Counted from the stretch's first letter, positions 25,001 through 33,513 are shown. The stretch is 64,000 nucleotides of DNA from Calothrix sp. NIES-2100 (GCF_002368195.1 NZ_AP018178.1:977738-1041737); one strand, 5' to 3'. Numbers and translations: made by a program. Notes: generated by a model not told the origin, from the sequence alone.

Positions 25001-27316
25001 TCTGACAGTACCTGCATCAGTGCCATTACTCTTCCACAACTCATATCCACCACTGCTGTCAATAGCAGTAAAGTACAGTGTCCCGTTAACATTCGTCAGA
25101 TTCTGTGGGTTAGAGGAGGTTGATCCAGCAAAGATATCCTTGACTCTGACAGTACCTGCTGAAGTGCCATCACTCTTCCACAACTCATATCCACCACTGC
25201 TGTTAGTGGCAGAAAAGTACACTATACCATTGACATTCGTCAGATTCTGTGGGTTAGAGGAGCCTGTGCCAGAGAGGATATCCCTAACTCTGACAGTACC
25301 GGCTTCAGTGCCATCACTCTTCCATAACTCACGTCCACTACTGCTGTCAGCGGCGGAAAAGTACAGTGTCCCGTTGATATTCGTCAGATTCTGGGGTTTG
25401 GAAGAACCTGTCCCAGCAAAGATATCTTTAACTCTGACAGTCTCCGCCGAGGAGACATCAGTCTTCCATAACTCACGTCCATCACTGCTATTAGCGGCAG
25501 AAAAGTACAGTGTGCCGTCAACATTCGTCAGACTTTGCGGGTTAGAAGAGCCTGTACCAGGAACGATATCTTGGACTCTGACAGTACCTGCCGAAGTACC
25601 ATCACTCTTCCACAACTCAGTTCCACCAGTGCTGTCAGTGGCGACAAAGTACAGTGTCCCGTTGATATTCGTCAGATTTTGTGGGTTAGAGGAACCTGTG
25701 CCGACAAAGATATCTTTGACTCTGACAGTTCCAGATTCTGTACCATCACTTTTCCACAACTCACGTCCCCCACTGCTATCAGTAGCGGAAAAGTAGAGGA
25801 TGCCGTTGACATTCGTGAGATTCTGTGGGTTAGAGGAGCCTGTGCTACTAACGATATCCTTGACTCTGATAGTACCTGCTGAAGTCCCATCACTTTTCCA
25901 CAATTCAGTCCCACCAGTGCTATCAGTAGCAGAAAAGTAAAGTGTACCGTTGACATTTGTGAGATTCTGCGGGTTAGAGGAGCCTGTGCCAGCAAAGATA
26001 TCTTTAACTATGACAGTACCGGCTGAAGTCCCATCACTCTTCCATAACTCAGTATCGCCATTGCTATCAGTGGCGACAAAATAGAGAGTGCCGTTAACAT
26101 CTGTCAGATTTTGCGGGTTAGAGGAGCCTGTGCCAGCAAAGATATCTTTAACTCTGACAGTACCTGCTGAAGTGCCATCACTTTTCCATAACTCAGTCCC
26201 ACCAGTGCTATCAGTAGCAGAAAAGTACAGTGTCCCGTTGATATTTGTCAGATTTTGCGGGTTAGAGGAACTTGTGCCAGCAAAGATATCTTTAACTATG
26301 ACAGTACCGGCTGAAGTCCCATCACTCTTCCATAACTCAGAATCGCCATTACCATCAGTGGCGACAAAATAGAGAGTGCCGTTGACATTTGTCAGATTAT
26401 ATGGATTAGAGGAGCCTGAGCCAGCAAAGATATCCCTAACTCTAACAGTACCCGCTTCCGTGCCATCACTCTTCCACAACTCAGCCCCACCACTACTGTC
26501 ATAAGCCACAAAGTAAAGTGTGCCGTTGACATTTGTGAGACTTTGCGGATTAGAGGATTCTATACCAGCAAAAATATCTTTGACTCTGACAGTACCAGCT
26601 TCAGTACCATCACTCTTCCACAACTCAGTCCCGCCATTGCTGTCATAAGCCACAAAGTACAGTGTGCCGTTGACATTAGTTAAATATTGTGGGTTAGAGG
26701 AAGCTCCACTAGTATTGATATCTTTGAGCAGGCTAATCGATGTTTCTTCTGACAACACATGGGGGTAAGCTGTTGTTGCTTCTGGACTAAAAGCTTGAGC
26801 AGTGGTGATTTTTCCTGTAGTCACATCTAGATCCCAATTACCACCAACAACAGCGTTACCAACTTTGCTAGAAGAAGCCGCCACGGGAGTTCCTAGCAAT
26901 TGACTTAAGCTGTTAATAAATCTAATTCCTATGTGTCCCGCACCAACCTCGCAACCATAAAGCAAAATGTTAGCGCCCGGTGCTAAAGATGTTTTCCATT
27001 GCTGTAAGGCACTGTTGTAGAGATCAAGGGTAAATAGACTCAGGGGCGATCGCCCTAGTGTAATCTGCCCTGGTTGTCCGTGGGCTACAAGATGTAAACT
27101 TGTGATTCCTTGGTGTTGCGATAGCTTTTTGCTAATTTCCGCAACGCCATCGTCTTGAGGATCTAGCACCACTACTTCCAATCCAGGAGTTACAGCTGCC
27201 GCCAATTGTTCATATTGCGCCACTCTAGAATCAATGAAGACAATGCCACTATCCATTGTTTGCTGAATACTGACAGGTACTACAGGCATAAATCTGGCGA
27301 AATCAACCGTTGTCAT
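19043..27316 (-). CDS. Giant DUF4347 / ELWxxDGT / cadherin-like / RTX repeat protein (2757 aa)
   Basis: Predicted secreted or surface adhesin-like protein. Order: DUF4347 (residues about 20-190, with LHLVAHGQPG and LLYGCEVG, a His/Cys pair reminiscent of caspase-like folds); 17 ELWKSDGT repeats of about 46 residues (about 210-1030); one true cadherin domain (SAPTDVSLSNSSVNENA); ten near-identical cadherin-like repeats of about 97 residues ending FNGTVSLSYNV; one divergent repeat (APVATNDTFTTIQETA); and RTX calcium-binding GGxGxDxLxGG blocks before a short C-terminal tail. RTX proteins normally leave by a type I system with an uncleaved C-terminal signal, and no signal peptide is seen. No exporter genes adjoin. 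The gene lies between hpnH and hpnI-like. Confidence 0.9.
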   Translation of the reverse strand: MTTVDFARFMPVVPVSIQQTMDSGIVFIDSRVAQYEQLAAAVTPGLEVVVLDPQDDGVAEISKKLSQHQGITSLHLVAHGQPGQITLGRSPLSLFTLDLYNSALQQWKTSLAPGANILLYGCEVGAGHIGIRFINSLSQLLGTPVAASSSKVGNAVVGGNWDLDVTTGKITTAQAFSPEATTAYPHVLSEETSISLLKDINTSGASSNPQYLTNVNGTLYFVAYDSNGGTELWKSDGTEAGTVRVKDIFAGIESSNPQSLTNVNGTLYFVAYDSSGGAELWKSDGTEAGTVRVRDIFAGSGSSNPYNLTNVNGTLYFVATDGNGDSELWKSDGTSAGTVIVKDIFAGTSSSNPQNLTNINGTLYFSATDSTGGTELWKSDGTSAGTVRVKDIFAGTGSSNPQNLTDVNGTLYFVATDSNGDTELWKSDGTSAGTVIVKDIFAGTGSSNPQNLTNVNGTLYFSATDSTGGTELWKSDGTSAGTIRVKDIVSSTGSSNPQNLTNVNGILYFSATDSSGGRELWKSDGTESGTVRVKDIFVGTGSSNPQNLTNINGTLYFVATDSTGGTELWKSDGTSAGTVRVQDIVPGTGSSNPQSLTNVDGTLYFSAANSSDGRELWKTDVSSAETVRVKDIFAGTGSSKPQNLTNINGTLYFSAADSSSGRELWKSDGTEAGTVRVRDILSGTGSSNPQNLTNVNGIVYFSATNSSGGYELWKSDGTSAGTVRVKDIFAGSTSSNPQNLTNVNGTLYFTAIDSSGGYELWKSNGTDAGTVRVKDIVSGSGSSTPQNLTNVNGTLYFTAIDSSGGRELWKSDGTQAGTVRVKDIFSGTSSSIPQDLTNVNGTLYFVATDSTGGAELWKSDGTDAGTVIVKDIFTGSESSNAYDLTNVNGTLYFVATDSTGGTELWKSDGTDAGTVRVKDIFTGSESSSPSNLTNVNGTLYFVATDSSGGTELWKSDGTDAGTVRVRDIFVGTESSNPSNLTNVNGTLYFVATDSTGGTELWKSDGTAAGTVRVNDLFPGSAASNPSDLTYINGKLYFVADNGNVGQELFVLKLNSAPTDVSLSNSSVNENAIANTVIGNLNTTDPDLGNTHTYTLVAGAGSADNSSFSIVGNQLQINLSPDYETKNSYSIRIRTTDQDGLFYEKAIAIAINNLNEAPTGTASASLIAGTEDTDYTITAAQLLQGFTDVDGDTLSVSGLTANNGSISSNVNGTTYTFTPDANFNGTVSLSYNVVDGNGGAVAATQSLNITAVNDAPTGTASASLTAGTEDTDYTITAAQLLQGFTDVDGDTLSVSGLTANNGSISSNVNGTTYTFTPDANFNGTVSLSYNVVDGNGGAVAATQSLNITAVNDAPTGTASASLIAGMEDTDYTINATQLLQGFTDVDGDTLSVSGLSANNGSISSNDNGTTYTFTPDANFNGTVSLSYNVVDGNGGAVAATQSFNITGVNDVPTGVASASLSLGVEDTVYTINAADLLLGFTDVDADSLSVSDLTANNGALVDNGNGIYTFIPDANFNGTVSLSYNVIDGNGGAIAATQSLNITGVNDAPSGTASASLTAGTEDTNYNITSAQLLQGFTDVDGDTLSVADLTATNGALLDHLDGTYTFTPDANFNGTVSLSYNVIDGNGGAVAATQSFNITAVNDAPTGTASASLIAGMEDTDYTINATQLLQGFTDVDGDTLSVSGLSANNGSISSNDNGTTYTFTPDANFNGTVSLSYNVVDGNGGAVAATQSFNITAVNDAPSGVASASLVPGNEDTVYTINAADLLLGFTDVDADSLSVADLTATNGILVDNLDGTYTFTPNANFNGTVSLSYNIIDGNGGAVAATQSFNITGVNDVPTGVASASLSLGVEDTVYTINAADLLLGFTDVDADSLSVSDLTANNGALVDNSDRTYTFTPDANFNGTVSLSYNVIDGNGGAVAATQSFNITAVNDAPTGVASVSLVPGNEDTVYTINAADLLLGFTDVDADSLSVSDLTATNGILVDNLDGTYTFTPDANFNGTVSLSYNVVDGNGGAVAATQSFNITGVNDAPTGTASASLTAGTEDTDYIITATQLLQGFTDVDADTLSVADLIATNGALVDNLDGTYTFTPDANFNGTVSLSYNVVDGNGGAVAATQSFNITAVNDAPVATNDTFTTIQETAITVSAATLLSNDSDVDVTDILDIIAITQPSQGTLVKNNNGTYTYTPVTGYYGSDSFTYTISDGLGLTSTATVNLTINPNFNVINGTSIADNLTGTAQRDMISGFQGNDTLLGLDNNDTLKGDDGNDSLDGGTGNDLLYGGNDNDNLIGNSGNDTLFGDAGDDSLDGGLGNDILDGGVGHDTYIVDNSSDIITEGLDAGTDLVQSSVTWTLGTNLENLTLTGSTAINGVGNNLNNIITGNTGANSLSGGNGDDTLVGASGNDTLFGEAGNDSLVGSSGNDTLFGGEGDDRLDGGTGNDSLDGGLGHDTYTVDSVNDRITEGLNAGTDLVNSSVNWTLGDNLENLTLTSGGLNGTGNNLDNVITGNSVANSLTGGLGNDTLIGGSGDDSLFGNEGNDLLDGGSGSDILDGGIGDDTYIVNISSDTITEALNAGTDLVNSSATLTLGANLENLTLTGTSNISGTGNSLDNILTGNSGANSLRGQDGNDTVFGGDGNDTLFGSAGNDVLVGGFGQDQLSGGSGNDRFVFDSLGEGIDTITDFIRTDDVLVLKTLLTNLNYTGTNPIADGYVRAIQSGTNTLIDIDTDGLGVNASFSNLVILNNFTASNFSQSNLIF
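19330..20615 (-). repeat. RTX (GGxGxDxLxGG) repeat block
   Basis: Codes for several runs of glycine/aspartate nonapeptides (GNDTLFGDAGDDSLDGG type) separated by three conserved spacers of the type ENLTLTG. These are hemolysin-type calcium-binding beta-rolls. Confidence 0.85.
20915..23865 (-). repeat. Ten cadherin-like repeats of about 291-294 bp
   Basis: The DNA repeats themselves are almost identical. The segments around 22121-22310 and 22997-23185 match nearly base for base, 876 bp apart (three units), indicating block duplication within the gene. Confidence 0.85.
24230..26720 (-). repeat. Seventeen ELWxxDGT repeats of about 138 bp
   Basis: Each unit codes for NGTLYFVATDS-GGTELWKSDGT-AGTVRVKDIF-type sequence, probably one beta-propeller blade per unit. 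One unit is degenerate (ELWKTDVSSAETVRV). Confidence 0.88.
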
Positions 27317-28478
27317 AACCGTTTTTCCTTAAATTTTTATGTAAGAATCACAGGCGAAATCAAAGGTTGGTAGATGCTAAGAGTGCGTTCGTCGTACTCC
27401 TCAAAGAGAACTCGAAAAGTAGAGTAGACATTGCCGTAAAACCCTTCGGGCATAGCTACCCTGCGGGTTCTCCTTTGGAGTACGCTTACTGCACAGCGTC
27501 TCGACACTAGAAGGCATCGCTATTTTTCTTGCTGGTGAACGATGCTTAGTACTTTAAATAAAATGTATTATTTTATACTTTTAAATGAAATATCGTATTT
27601 GTTACACCACTAAGTCTTGCAGAGAAAATTGAAAAATTCCGAGGATACATAAGTAACACTAGGCATGAGGTTATGGAAAACCACCTCCATAATTTTGGTA
27701 GTTTTCCATTGCACTCAACGCTGAGCAAATTATTAAATGTATTAAATATTACTTCAATTTGAAAGTAATACTTGTGATATATAAGCATCCTATTCGATTG
27801 ACGAAGTTACAAAGTAGAGGTAGACAACAGGAAGCAACGCCACTAGCTATGACGAAAGGAAAAGCAAAGCAGGGCTGCTTTATGAGCGATGGGTAGGGAA
27901 AGAAAAAAGGGGGTTCAGGTAATGATCATTTTTTCAAAAATCAAATAGGAGTCCTATAGTTTTACGGATCTACTATCTTTGGGTAGAGATAATTTGATCA
28001 AAAAAAGTATAATTTATTAAGGTGAGGTTAAGTATATTTGACCGCAAACTTAGTAAACTCTTTAAAGATTAAGGATAGATTAAGCTTTTTATTCATTCAA
28101 ACTTTATACTTTAATTTACTTTGTGCAGAAAATTTACAGTAAGTGTGGAAGGCACGAGGCATACTGCGAGTGCAGAAGAGATGCAATCTGGTGCGGGCTG
28201 ATTTACCCACCACGCTAGTTGCTGATTCCTTGTGACTTGGTTAAAAGACAATACGCTTGGTGTTAAGAGATATTGTAGGGAACATCCACAATCTTTTGGT
28301 GTATACAGTAATCTTATCGGTGCCGTGCCCCTACGACGTATTGCATCCCAGGCTAACTCAACTGTATTGGGTTAAAGGATTGACAAAAAAGAAAAAAGTG
28401 CAATAGTCATCTAGAATAAAAACTAGAAACTTTGATCAAAAAAATTTGACTATTTTGAATAATACAATTTCCGGGCGG
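27317..28478. other. Gene-free 1.1 kb upstream of the giant gene
   Basis: No gene seen. Contains a repeat-like block (about 27440-27525: CCCTTCGGGCATAGC, CGCAGCGTCTCGACA-like motifs shared with other intergenic regions) and AT-rich DNA up to 28140. A half palindrome GTGCCGTGCCCCTACG lies at about 28320. Both the giant gene (leftward) and the next gene (rightward) must be promoted from here. Confidence 0.5.
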
Positions 28479-28946
28479 ATGCTGCTCGCTCACAACTTTG
28501 ATGTCTCGGGTGATATCGTCCCAGCTCTCAGTCGAGAAGAATTTGCCCAAGTGTTTCAATCGAGCTTGAGTACCTATGACAACCTGCAATGTAGGCTGGT
28601 GAATCATCCCCATTGGACTGTGGAAATTTTATTTCCTACCAATGAATTTTCGCCCCAGCAAGTCGGAGAACTGTGCGCTCAAGCTCTAGCAGAGAAGCGG
28701 CACAAACAACAATTAAACGCTGATACTATCCCAGAGATTCTAGTATTAGGAGGTATCAAAACTACTCCCCCCACTAGCGACTCTCCGGATGCCCTGCAAC
28801 CAGGAAACTGGGGTGTGGATGTGGTCGAGACTCAAAGCGGTGAGGCATTTTTGCAGGCGATCGCATGGGATGCCACCATTGCCCAGAAATCTGCCGATAG
28901 TGTGTTCAAAGTTGAACGAAAGCCAGCTCAAGCAAGTAATTACTAG
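28479..28946 (+). CDS. Cytoplasmic protein of unknown function
   Basis: Encodes 155 residues from ATG 28479 (MLLAHNFDVSGDI); an in-frame TTG at 28446 would add 11 residues and has no ribosome binding site either. No signal peptide or membrane segment. The sequence is soluble and mixed (PHWTVEILFPTNEFSPQQVGE, then a Pro/Ser linker, then NWGVDVVETQSGEAFLQAI). I do not recognise a family. It stands alone between the giant gene and hpnI-like, and could be cyanobacterium specific. Confidence 0.6.
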   Translation: MLLAHNFDVSGDIVPALSREEFAQVFQSSLSTYDNLQCRLVNHPHWTVEILFPTNEFSPQQVGELCAQALAEKRHKQQLNADTIPEILVLGGIKTTPPTSDSPDALQPGNWGVDVVETQSGEAFLQAIAWDATIAQKSADSVFKVERKPAQASNY

Positions 28947-29105
28947 TAGTTCGCCAAGGGAACTTGGCTGGGTAAAGGGTAAAGGGTAAAGGGGTAAAGG
29001 TGTTTTATTCCTTCTCCTTTAACCTTTAACCTTTCCTATGCATAAATTTCCTGGGTTAATTATATATATTTGGATCAAATTTATCTTGTTCTGAAAATAA
29101 GATCA

Positions 29106-30260
29106 TTATTCCAGTAAAACTAACTTACCCCCCTGAGTTAGCCGCAATTGCTGACCTCGCCAGGTAATTGCGTTACCGACAAAGCCGTAGCACCAGATAG
29201 CAAAATGCATCAAATCGCGTACAGGAATGAGCCAAAAATTTTGTTTGGTAACCGGATCTTTGAGCATTTGAACGCCAACTATCCAACCCATTAGCAAGCG
29301 CATGATCCAGGTAATTAAAAGCCCAGTCCAACCTAATATTGAGCCTTTTGTCACCAGGAATAAAAGTAAGCTAGTAACTGTTCCGTAGGTAAATAGCAAG
29401 CCCAAATAGCCCCAAGGACGAGAAACGCGGATACAACGCACCCAACGGAGTTGGCGTTGGATGACTTCTGTGAGGCTACTGGTAGCTAAAATATGGTCAA
29501 CTATATAATTAGATAAGACAACTTGATAACCTGCTTGGGCTGGTAGATAGCCTAGTTGAAAGTCATCAGCCAGATAATCTGCGATCGCGCCAAATCCGCC
29601 AATTGCTTCTAGCACCTGTTTGCGGATGACAATAGTAGAACCGAAAGCAAATTTTATCTGTTCTAATTGATTGCTAACTAATACGCTAGGATGAAAGCCG
29701 GTAGCAATACCCAACGCTTCTAAAGATGTTACCCATCCTTGGGCTAAAGAACGATACAAACAGGTGACTACACCAACCTTATCATCTTTCAAAGGCTGGA
29801 TGACTCGTTGTAAATAGTCTTTACCGACGCGAATATCACTATCGGCGATGAGGAGAATTTCGTGTTTAGCAGCAGTGACAGCATTTGCGAGATTACTCAC
29901 TTTCAGGTTAGCGCCAATAATGCGATCGCTCACCAGCAGCTGAATATCGACATCAGGAAACTGCTGGATAATTTTTTCGATAACTACTATGGCAGGGTCT
30001 TGGCGATCGCGCACAGCGAAGATAATTTGATATTCTGGATAATCTTGTTGGCAAAATGAAGCCAAGTTTTCCTCAGCATCGCGATCGACACCACAGATAG
30101 GCTTGAGGATGGTAACAGGGGGATGGAAAGCTGGATCTATAGTCTGGGGCTGGGTAAAAAAAGCGATCGCTGCATATATGCTGTAACAGTAAAAAAATAT
30201 CGCTGCTAAACACAGTATTAACAGTAACAACTTAATAATTGACATCATCAAGTCAAGCAC
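29106..30260 (-). CDS. hpnI: HpnI-like / ceramide glucosyltransferase-like GT2
   Basis: Membrane-bound family 2 glycosyltransferase of 384 residues. One N-terminal transmembrane segment is followed by the GT-A domain with PVTILKPICGVDRDAEENL, the nucleotide-binding ADSDIRV, the acidic ADDFQLGY and the QxxRW motif RQLRWVRCIR, and then C-terminal membrane segments. This order matches ceramide glucosyltransferases and the hopanoid enzyme HpnI, which adds an N-acetylglucosamine to bacteriohopanetetrol. The hopanoid neighbourhood favours HpnI, although the giant gene separates it from the other hpn genes. No hpnJ or hpnK is seen in the window. Confidence 0.75.
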   Translation of the reverse strand: MLDLMMSIIKLLLLILCLAAIFFYCYSIYAAIAFFTQPQTIDPAFHPPVTILKPICGVDRDAEENLASFCQQDYPEYQIIFAVRDRQDPAIVVIEKIIQQFPDVDIQLLVSDRIIGANLKVSNLANAVTAAKHEILLIADSDIRVGKDYLQRVIQPLKDDKVGVVTCLYRSLAQGWVTSLEALGIATGFHPSVLVSNQLEQIKFAFGSTIVIRKQVLEAIGGFGAIADYLADDFQLGYLPAQAGYQVVLSNYIVDHILATSSLTEVIQRQLRWVRCIRVSRPWGYLGLLFTYGTVTSLLLFLVTKGSILGWTGLLITWIMRLLMGWIVGVQMLKDPVTKQNFWLIPVRDLMHFAIWCYGFVGNAITWRGQQLRLTQGGKLVLLE

Positions 30261-30639
30261 GCCTAAATTTTATCTCCACAATCTGCCTAATAATTGGGGA
30301 CATATATGTTTCTGTTTTGGCTTGATAAATAAACCTTACTTTTAGCATCACTCCCCAGTAAATATCATATAGTAATCCAATTTGATTTATTCTGCTTCGC
30401 GTGTCAGTTATCAGTTGTTATAGACGCGAGAACCCTTAGCTGTACAGTTGTTTTTCTTGCTGTTATCTGTTATCGCTTTGCAGGTATTGGTAAAAATCTG
30501 CTTTTATTTAGTGACATAAAATATTGATTTGTATCTCAGCTAAGTTTTGGCAACCTATTTCATTCAGTTTTTTATTGTCTACTATTTAATTAAGCCCAGA
30601 TAAAAAGCTAAATAAAATTAAAAATTTTAAGGCAAAAAA
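30261..30639. other. AT-rich spacer, no gene seen
   Basis: Spacer between hpnI-like (minus) and the small ORF at 30640. It carries a short GTCAGTTATCAGTTGTTA repeat fragment and a GTTATCTGTTATCG motif, and nothing else that I recognise. Confidence 0.4.
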
Positions 30640-30756
30640 ATGAATAATAAACAGAACAGATTACCAGGAAAAGTAGAAATTAATGATTTACTAGATGATG
30701 CGATTAATAATGCGATCGCTCGTCGTCAGCAGCACGACAATTCCGAAGAAGATTAA
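30640..30756 (+). CDS. Small acidic peptide ORF (38 aa)
   Basis: Starts MNNKQNRLPGKVEINDLLDD and ends in an acidic, polar tail (DNSEED). It has the codon use of a cyanobacterial gene and contains a GCGATCGC site in frame. No strong Shine-Dalgarno. It runs convergent with the broken HTH gene, with only five bases between the stops, and 1.1 kb before a cyclic-peptide-type ABC exporter. It could be a peptide precursor or a small regulatory protein. I do not recognise a family. Confidence 0.4.
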   Translation: MNNKQNRLPGKVEINDLLDDAINNAIARRQQHDNSEED

Positions 30757-30761
30757 TATAT

Positions 30762-31606
30762 TTAACTTGGGAAAGGCAATGTTGCAAATCGGTTGACGGC
30801 AGAGAGTAACCCAATGTTTGCCTGAGTTGTTGTGGTAATAGGAACTGTGCGGACAGATGTTGCGCCATGAATATCTAATTCCGGAAAAGTTTGGGGTAGA
30901 TTTAAAGGTATAAATTCGTAGTTATCGGCAGTTTCTTCAGATTCCAAGTCATTAATGCAGATTTTGTAATGATCGGACGCTGTTCGTGTTTGTCTCGGGG
31001 AAATAGGGGACTTCCAAATAAAAAAACATCCCAATCATTAACTTACCAAGCCCGCAACCTCGTAGGGGCGGGGTGACCCCGCCCCTACAATTTGGGATAA
31101 TTTATTTTTTGGAGTTCCCTAGGACGGACGAGAGTAGATAAGCCTAGTTGTTTCAGCAGGCGTTTCAAATGGCGATCGCTCAACTTCACCCCAAATTCAT
31201 CGGCGAGATGTTTACACAACCAATTCACCGTCCAGCGCCGAAAACTATAACCATATTCACGGGGACTGCTGCTGATGAGTTCCCGTAACTTCTCTAGATA
31301 AGCCTCGTTCACTGCTTTCGGACGACCCTTGGGAGAATCTTGCCATTGATGAGCCATCCCACTACGCGCAACGTGCATCCAATGTCTGACTGTAGCTGCA
31401 CAACAACCCAAAGTCTGACAAATTTCTGTTTGCGATTTTCCCTCATCTGCCAGCAACATAATAGCTATCCGCTGACGATAAAGTTGGGGTAATTCCTCCC
31501 GCAACCTTTTTTGTAGCAGTTGGCGTTGAAACGGTGTCAAATACTGACCATGAGGCGATATCGCTTCATGGCGATCGGATTTTGATTGATACTGTGACAT
31601 AATCAA
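30762..31606 (-). pseudogene. HTH protein (IS630-type N-terminal domain) broken by a MITE
   Basis: The 5' part (31606 to about 31120) codes for winged helix-turn-helix domains: KSQTEICQTLGCCAATVRHW, then RRWTVNWLCKHLADEFGVKL and LKRLLKQLGLS, as in IS630-family transposase N-termini and stand-alone regulators. At 31007-31119 a 113-bp MITE intervenes. Removing it with one TAG duplication leaves 729 bases, exactly 243 codons, and joins LSTLVRP to ISPRQTRTASDHYK in frame down to the stop at 30762. The intact protein had 242 residues. Today translation would stop at 31085 after RELQKINYPKL, read from the MITE. No DDE catalytic part is present, so it was probably a regulator. Confidence 0.7.
31007..31119. 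mobile_element. 113-bp MITE, family B, copy 2 (inverted)
   Basis: Ends GGGACTTCC and GGAGTTCCC, flanked by TAG on both sides (31004-31006, 31120-31122). It matches the copy at 1090-1201 in inverted orientation over its whole length. The centre is a perfect GTAGGGGCGGGG...CCCCGCCCCTAC palindrome. It interrupts the HTH gene. Confidence 0.85.
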
Positions 31607-31896
31607 TTTTCGATTATAAATTGATACACATCAGTGTATGTAAGTTAGCGTGGTAATGATTTCCAACGCTTGACATCAATAGGTACGCCTTCAGCGTCTT
31701 ATGCAGATTTTTAGGAAAAATTTACAAAAATTTATGATTTATGCTGAAATTCTAGGTAATATTTCTTACTCAATCAAGATGATTGACTCAACCGCTGATA
31801 AATCCTACTTATAGAATGAGATAATATGCTGGAAGCTGATAAGTTCTTCCATACCCCTAACAGAGCGCATTCGGTGAAATTGCTAATTATATTTTC

Positions 31897-33513
31897 ATGA
31901 ATCTGATTTACTTTCTTTTACGTTCTTCATGGGGGATGGTGGCGATCGCGATCGTCACCGGATTCCTGAGTGGTGGTAGCAGTGCTGGACTAATTGCGCT
32001 CATCAGTTCGGCGGCAAATCTTAGTAACCAGTCATCCCTCACATCCATAGCTTGGGGGTTTGTGGGATTGGTAATAGTTGCATTAATTACCAGTATAATT
32101 TCTCAGGTAATGCTAGTTCGCCTCTCACAAAATGCCATCTTGCAATTAAGGATGAGCTTAAGCAATCAAATACTAGCTTCCGAGTTAAGTCATTTGGAAC
32201 ACCTCGGGAATCCTCGTATATTGGCAACCCTGACAGAGGATGTACAAACTTTAGCTAATGCTGTCTACTTAATTCCTTTCCTCTGCATTGATTTAGCGAT
32301 GGTTGCTGGCTGCCTTGTGTATATAACTTGGCTTTCCTGGCTAGTATTTTTGCTAGTTTTAATATTAATGGTAGTAGCACTTGGGAGTTGTAACTGGCTG
32401 TTACGCGGCGGGGGAAAATTGCTAGCCCAGGCTCGTGACGATCAAGATGTCCTATTTAAGCATTTTCGCACAGTTACCGAAGGCATCAAAGAACTTAAAC
32501 TTAACTATCAACGCCGTCAAAGTTTCTTAGAAAAACAACTAAAATCAACGGCTGTTAGATACCGGAATCATAATATTCAAGGATTGACTCTGTTCGCCAC
32601 CACTACAAGTTGGGGCAGATTTATATTTTTCTTCGCGGTGGGTTTTCTGTTATTCGCTTTGCCGAATTTAATTACTATTAATCCGCACACACTCTCTGGC
32701 TTCATCCTCACTTTTACTTATTTGATGTTGCCGATGGATAATATAGTTAATAACTTGCCCCAAGTGATTAGAGCGAACGTTGCTTTACAAAAGATAGAAT
32801 CATTGGATTTATCTCTAGCTAGTCGCGAAGAAACATCAACAGTACCACCAGTTATAAAAACTACGTGGCAGAGTTTACAACTAAAAGGAATTACCCACAC
32901 TTATTACAGAGAGCGAGAAGATAATAACTTTATTCTCGGCCCCATAGACTTGACATTATATCCTCAAGAAATAGTATTTATTGTTGGTGGCAATGGTAGC
33001 GGTAAATCCACTTTAGCTAAATTAATTACTGGTCTTTACATCCCGGAAAAAGGGGATATTTTATGGGATAAAGAATTAATTAGTGACAAAAATCGCGAAT
33101 GGTATCGCCAACATTTTTCCGTAGTTTTTTCTGACTTCTATTTATTTGATGAACTTTTAGGATTAGAAAATCCTGACTTAGATAGAAAAGCTCAAAAATA
33201 CCTCAAGCAACTCCAGCTAGACCATAAAGTCACAATCGAAAATGGCAAACTTTCTACCACCGAACTTTCTCAAGGACAGCGTAAACGACTAGCTTTACTG
33301 ACAGCTTATTTAGAAGACAGACCAATTTATTTATTTGATGAATGGGCAGCGGATCAAGACCCACTCTTCAAAGACATATTTTACACTCAACTGTTAGCAG
33401 AATTGAGAAATCAAGGTAAAACGATACTAGTAATCAGTCACGACGATCGCTACTTTCATTTAGCAGACCGAGTAGTTAAGCTAGACTACGGTAAAATTGT
33501 CTATAGTCATTAG
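31897..33513 (+). CDS. Cyclic-peptide-export type ABC transporter (fused TMD-NBD)
   Basis: Half-transporter of 538 residues with six membrane segments in the first 300 residues and one ATPase domain. Motifs: Walker A GGNGSGKSTL, signature LSQGQRKRL (an LSxGQ variant), Walker B RPIYLFDEWAADQDP and the H-loop VISHDDRYF. The unusual DEWAADQD after Walker B is shared with the SyrD/PvdE cyclic-peptide exporter group. It probably exports a peptide or siderophore from the cytoplasm. It is divergent from the broken HTH gene, which may once have regulated it. No peptide synthetase lies in the window. Confidence 0.85.
   Translation: MNLIYFLLRSSWGMVAIAIVTGFLSGGSSAGLIALISSAANLSNQSSLTSIAWGFVGLVIVALITSIISQVMLVRLSQNAILQLRMSLSNQILASELSHLEHLGNPRILATLTEDVQTLANAVYLIPFLCIDLAMVAGCLVYITWLSWLVFLLVLILMVVALGSCNWLLRGGGKLLAQARDDQDVLFKHFRTVTEGIKELKLNYQRRQSFLEKQLKSTAVRYRNHNIQGLTLFATTTSWGRFIFFFAVGFLLFALPNLITINPHTLSGFILTFTYLMLPMDNIVNNLPQVIRANVALQKIESLDLSLASREETSTVPPVIKTTWQSLQLKGITHTYYREREDNNFILGPIDLTLYPQEIVFIVGGNGSGKSTLAKLITGLYIPEKGDILWDKELISDKNREWYRQHFSVVFSDFYLFDELLGLENPDLDRKAQKYLKQLQLDHKVTIENGKLSTTELSQGQRKRLALLTAYLEDRPIYLFDEWAADQDPLFKDIFYTQLLAELRNQGKTILVISHDDRYFHLADRVVKLDYGKIVYSH

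Noticed and set aside
24942..26372. Long plus-strand frames inside the giant gene
   Set aside because: They are periodic shadows of the ELWxxDGT repeats on the opposite strand.
31085..31606. Intact 173-residue HTH protein
   Set aside because: Its last 12 residues are read from a MITE end, and the frame continues perfectly once the MITE is removed.
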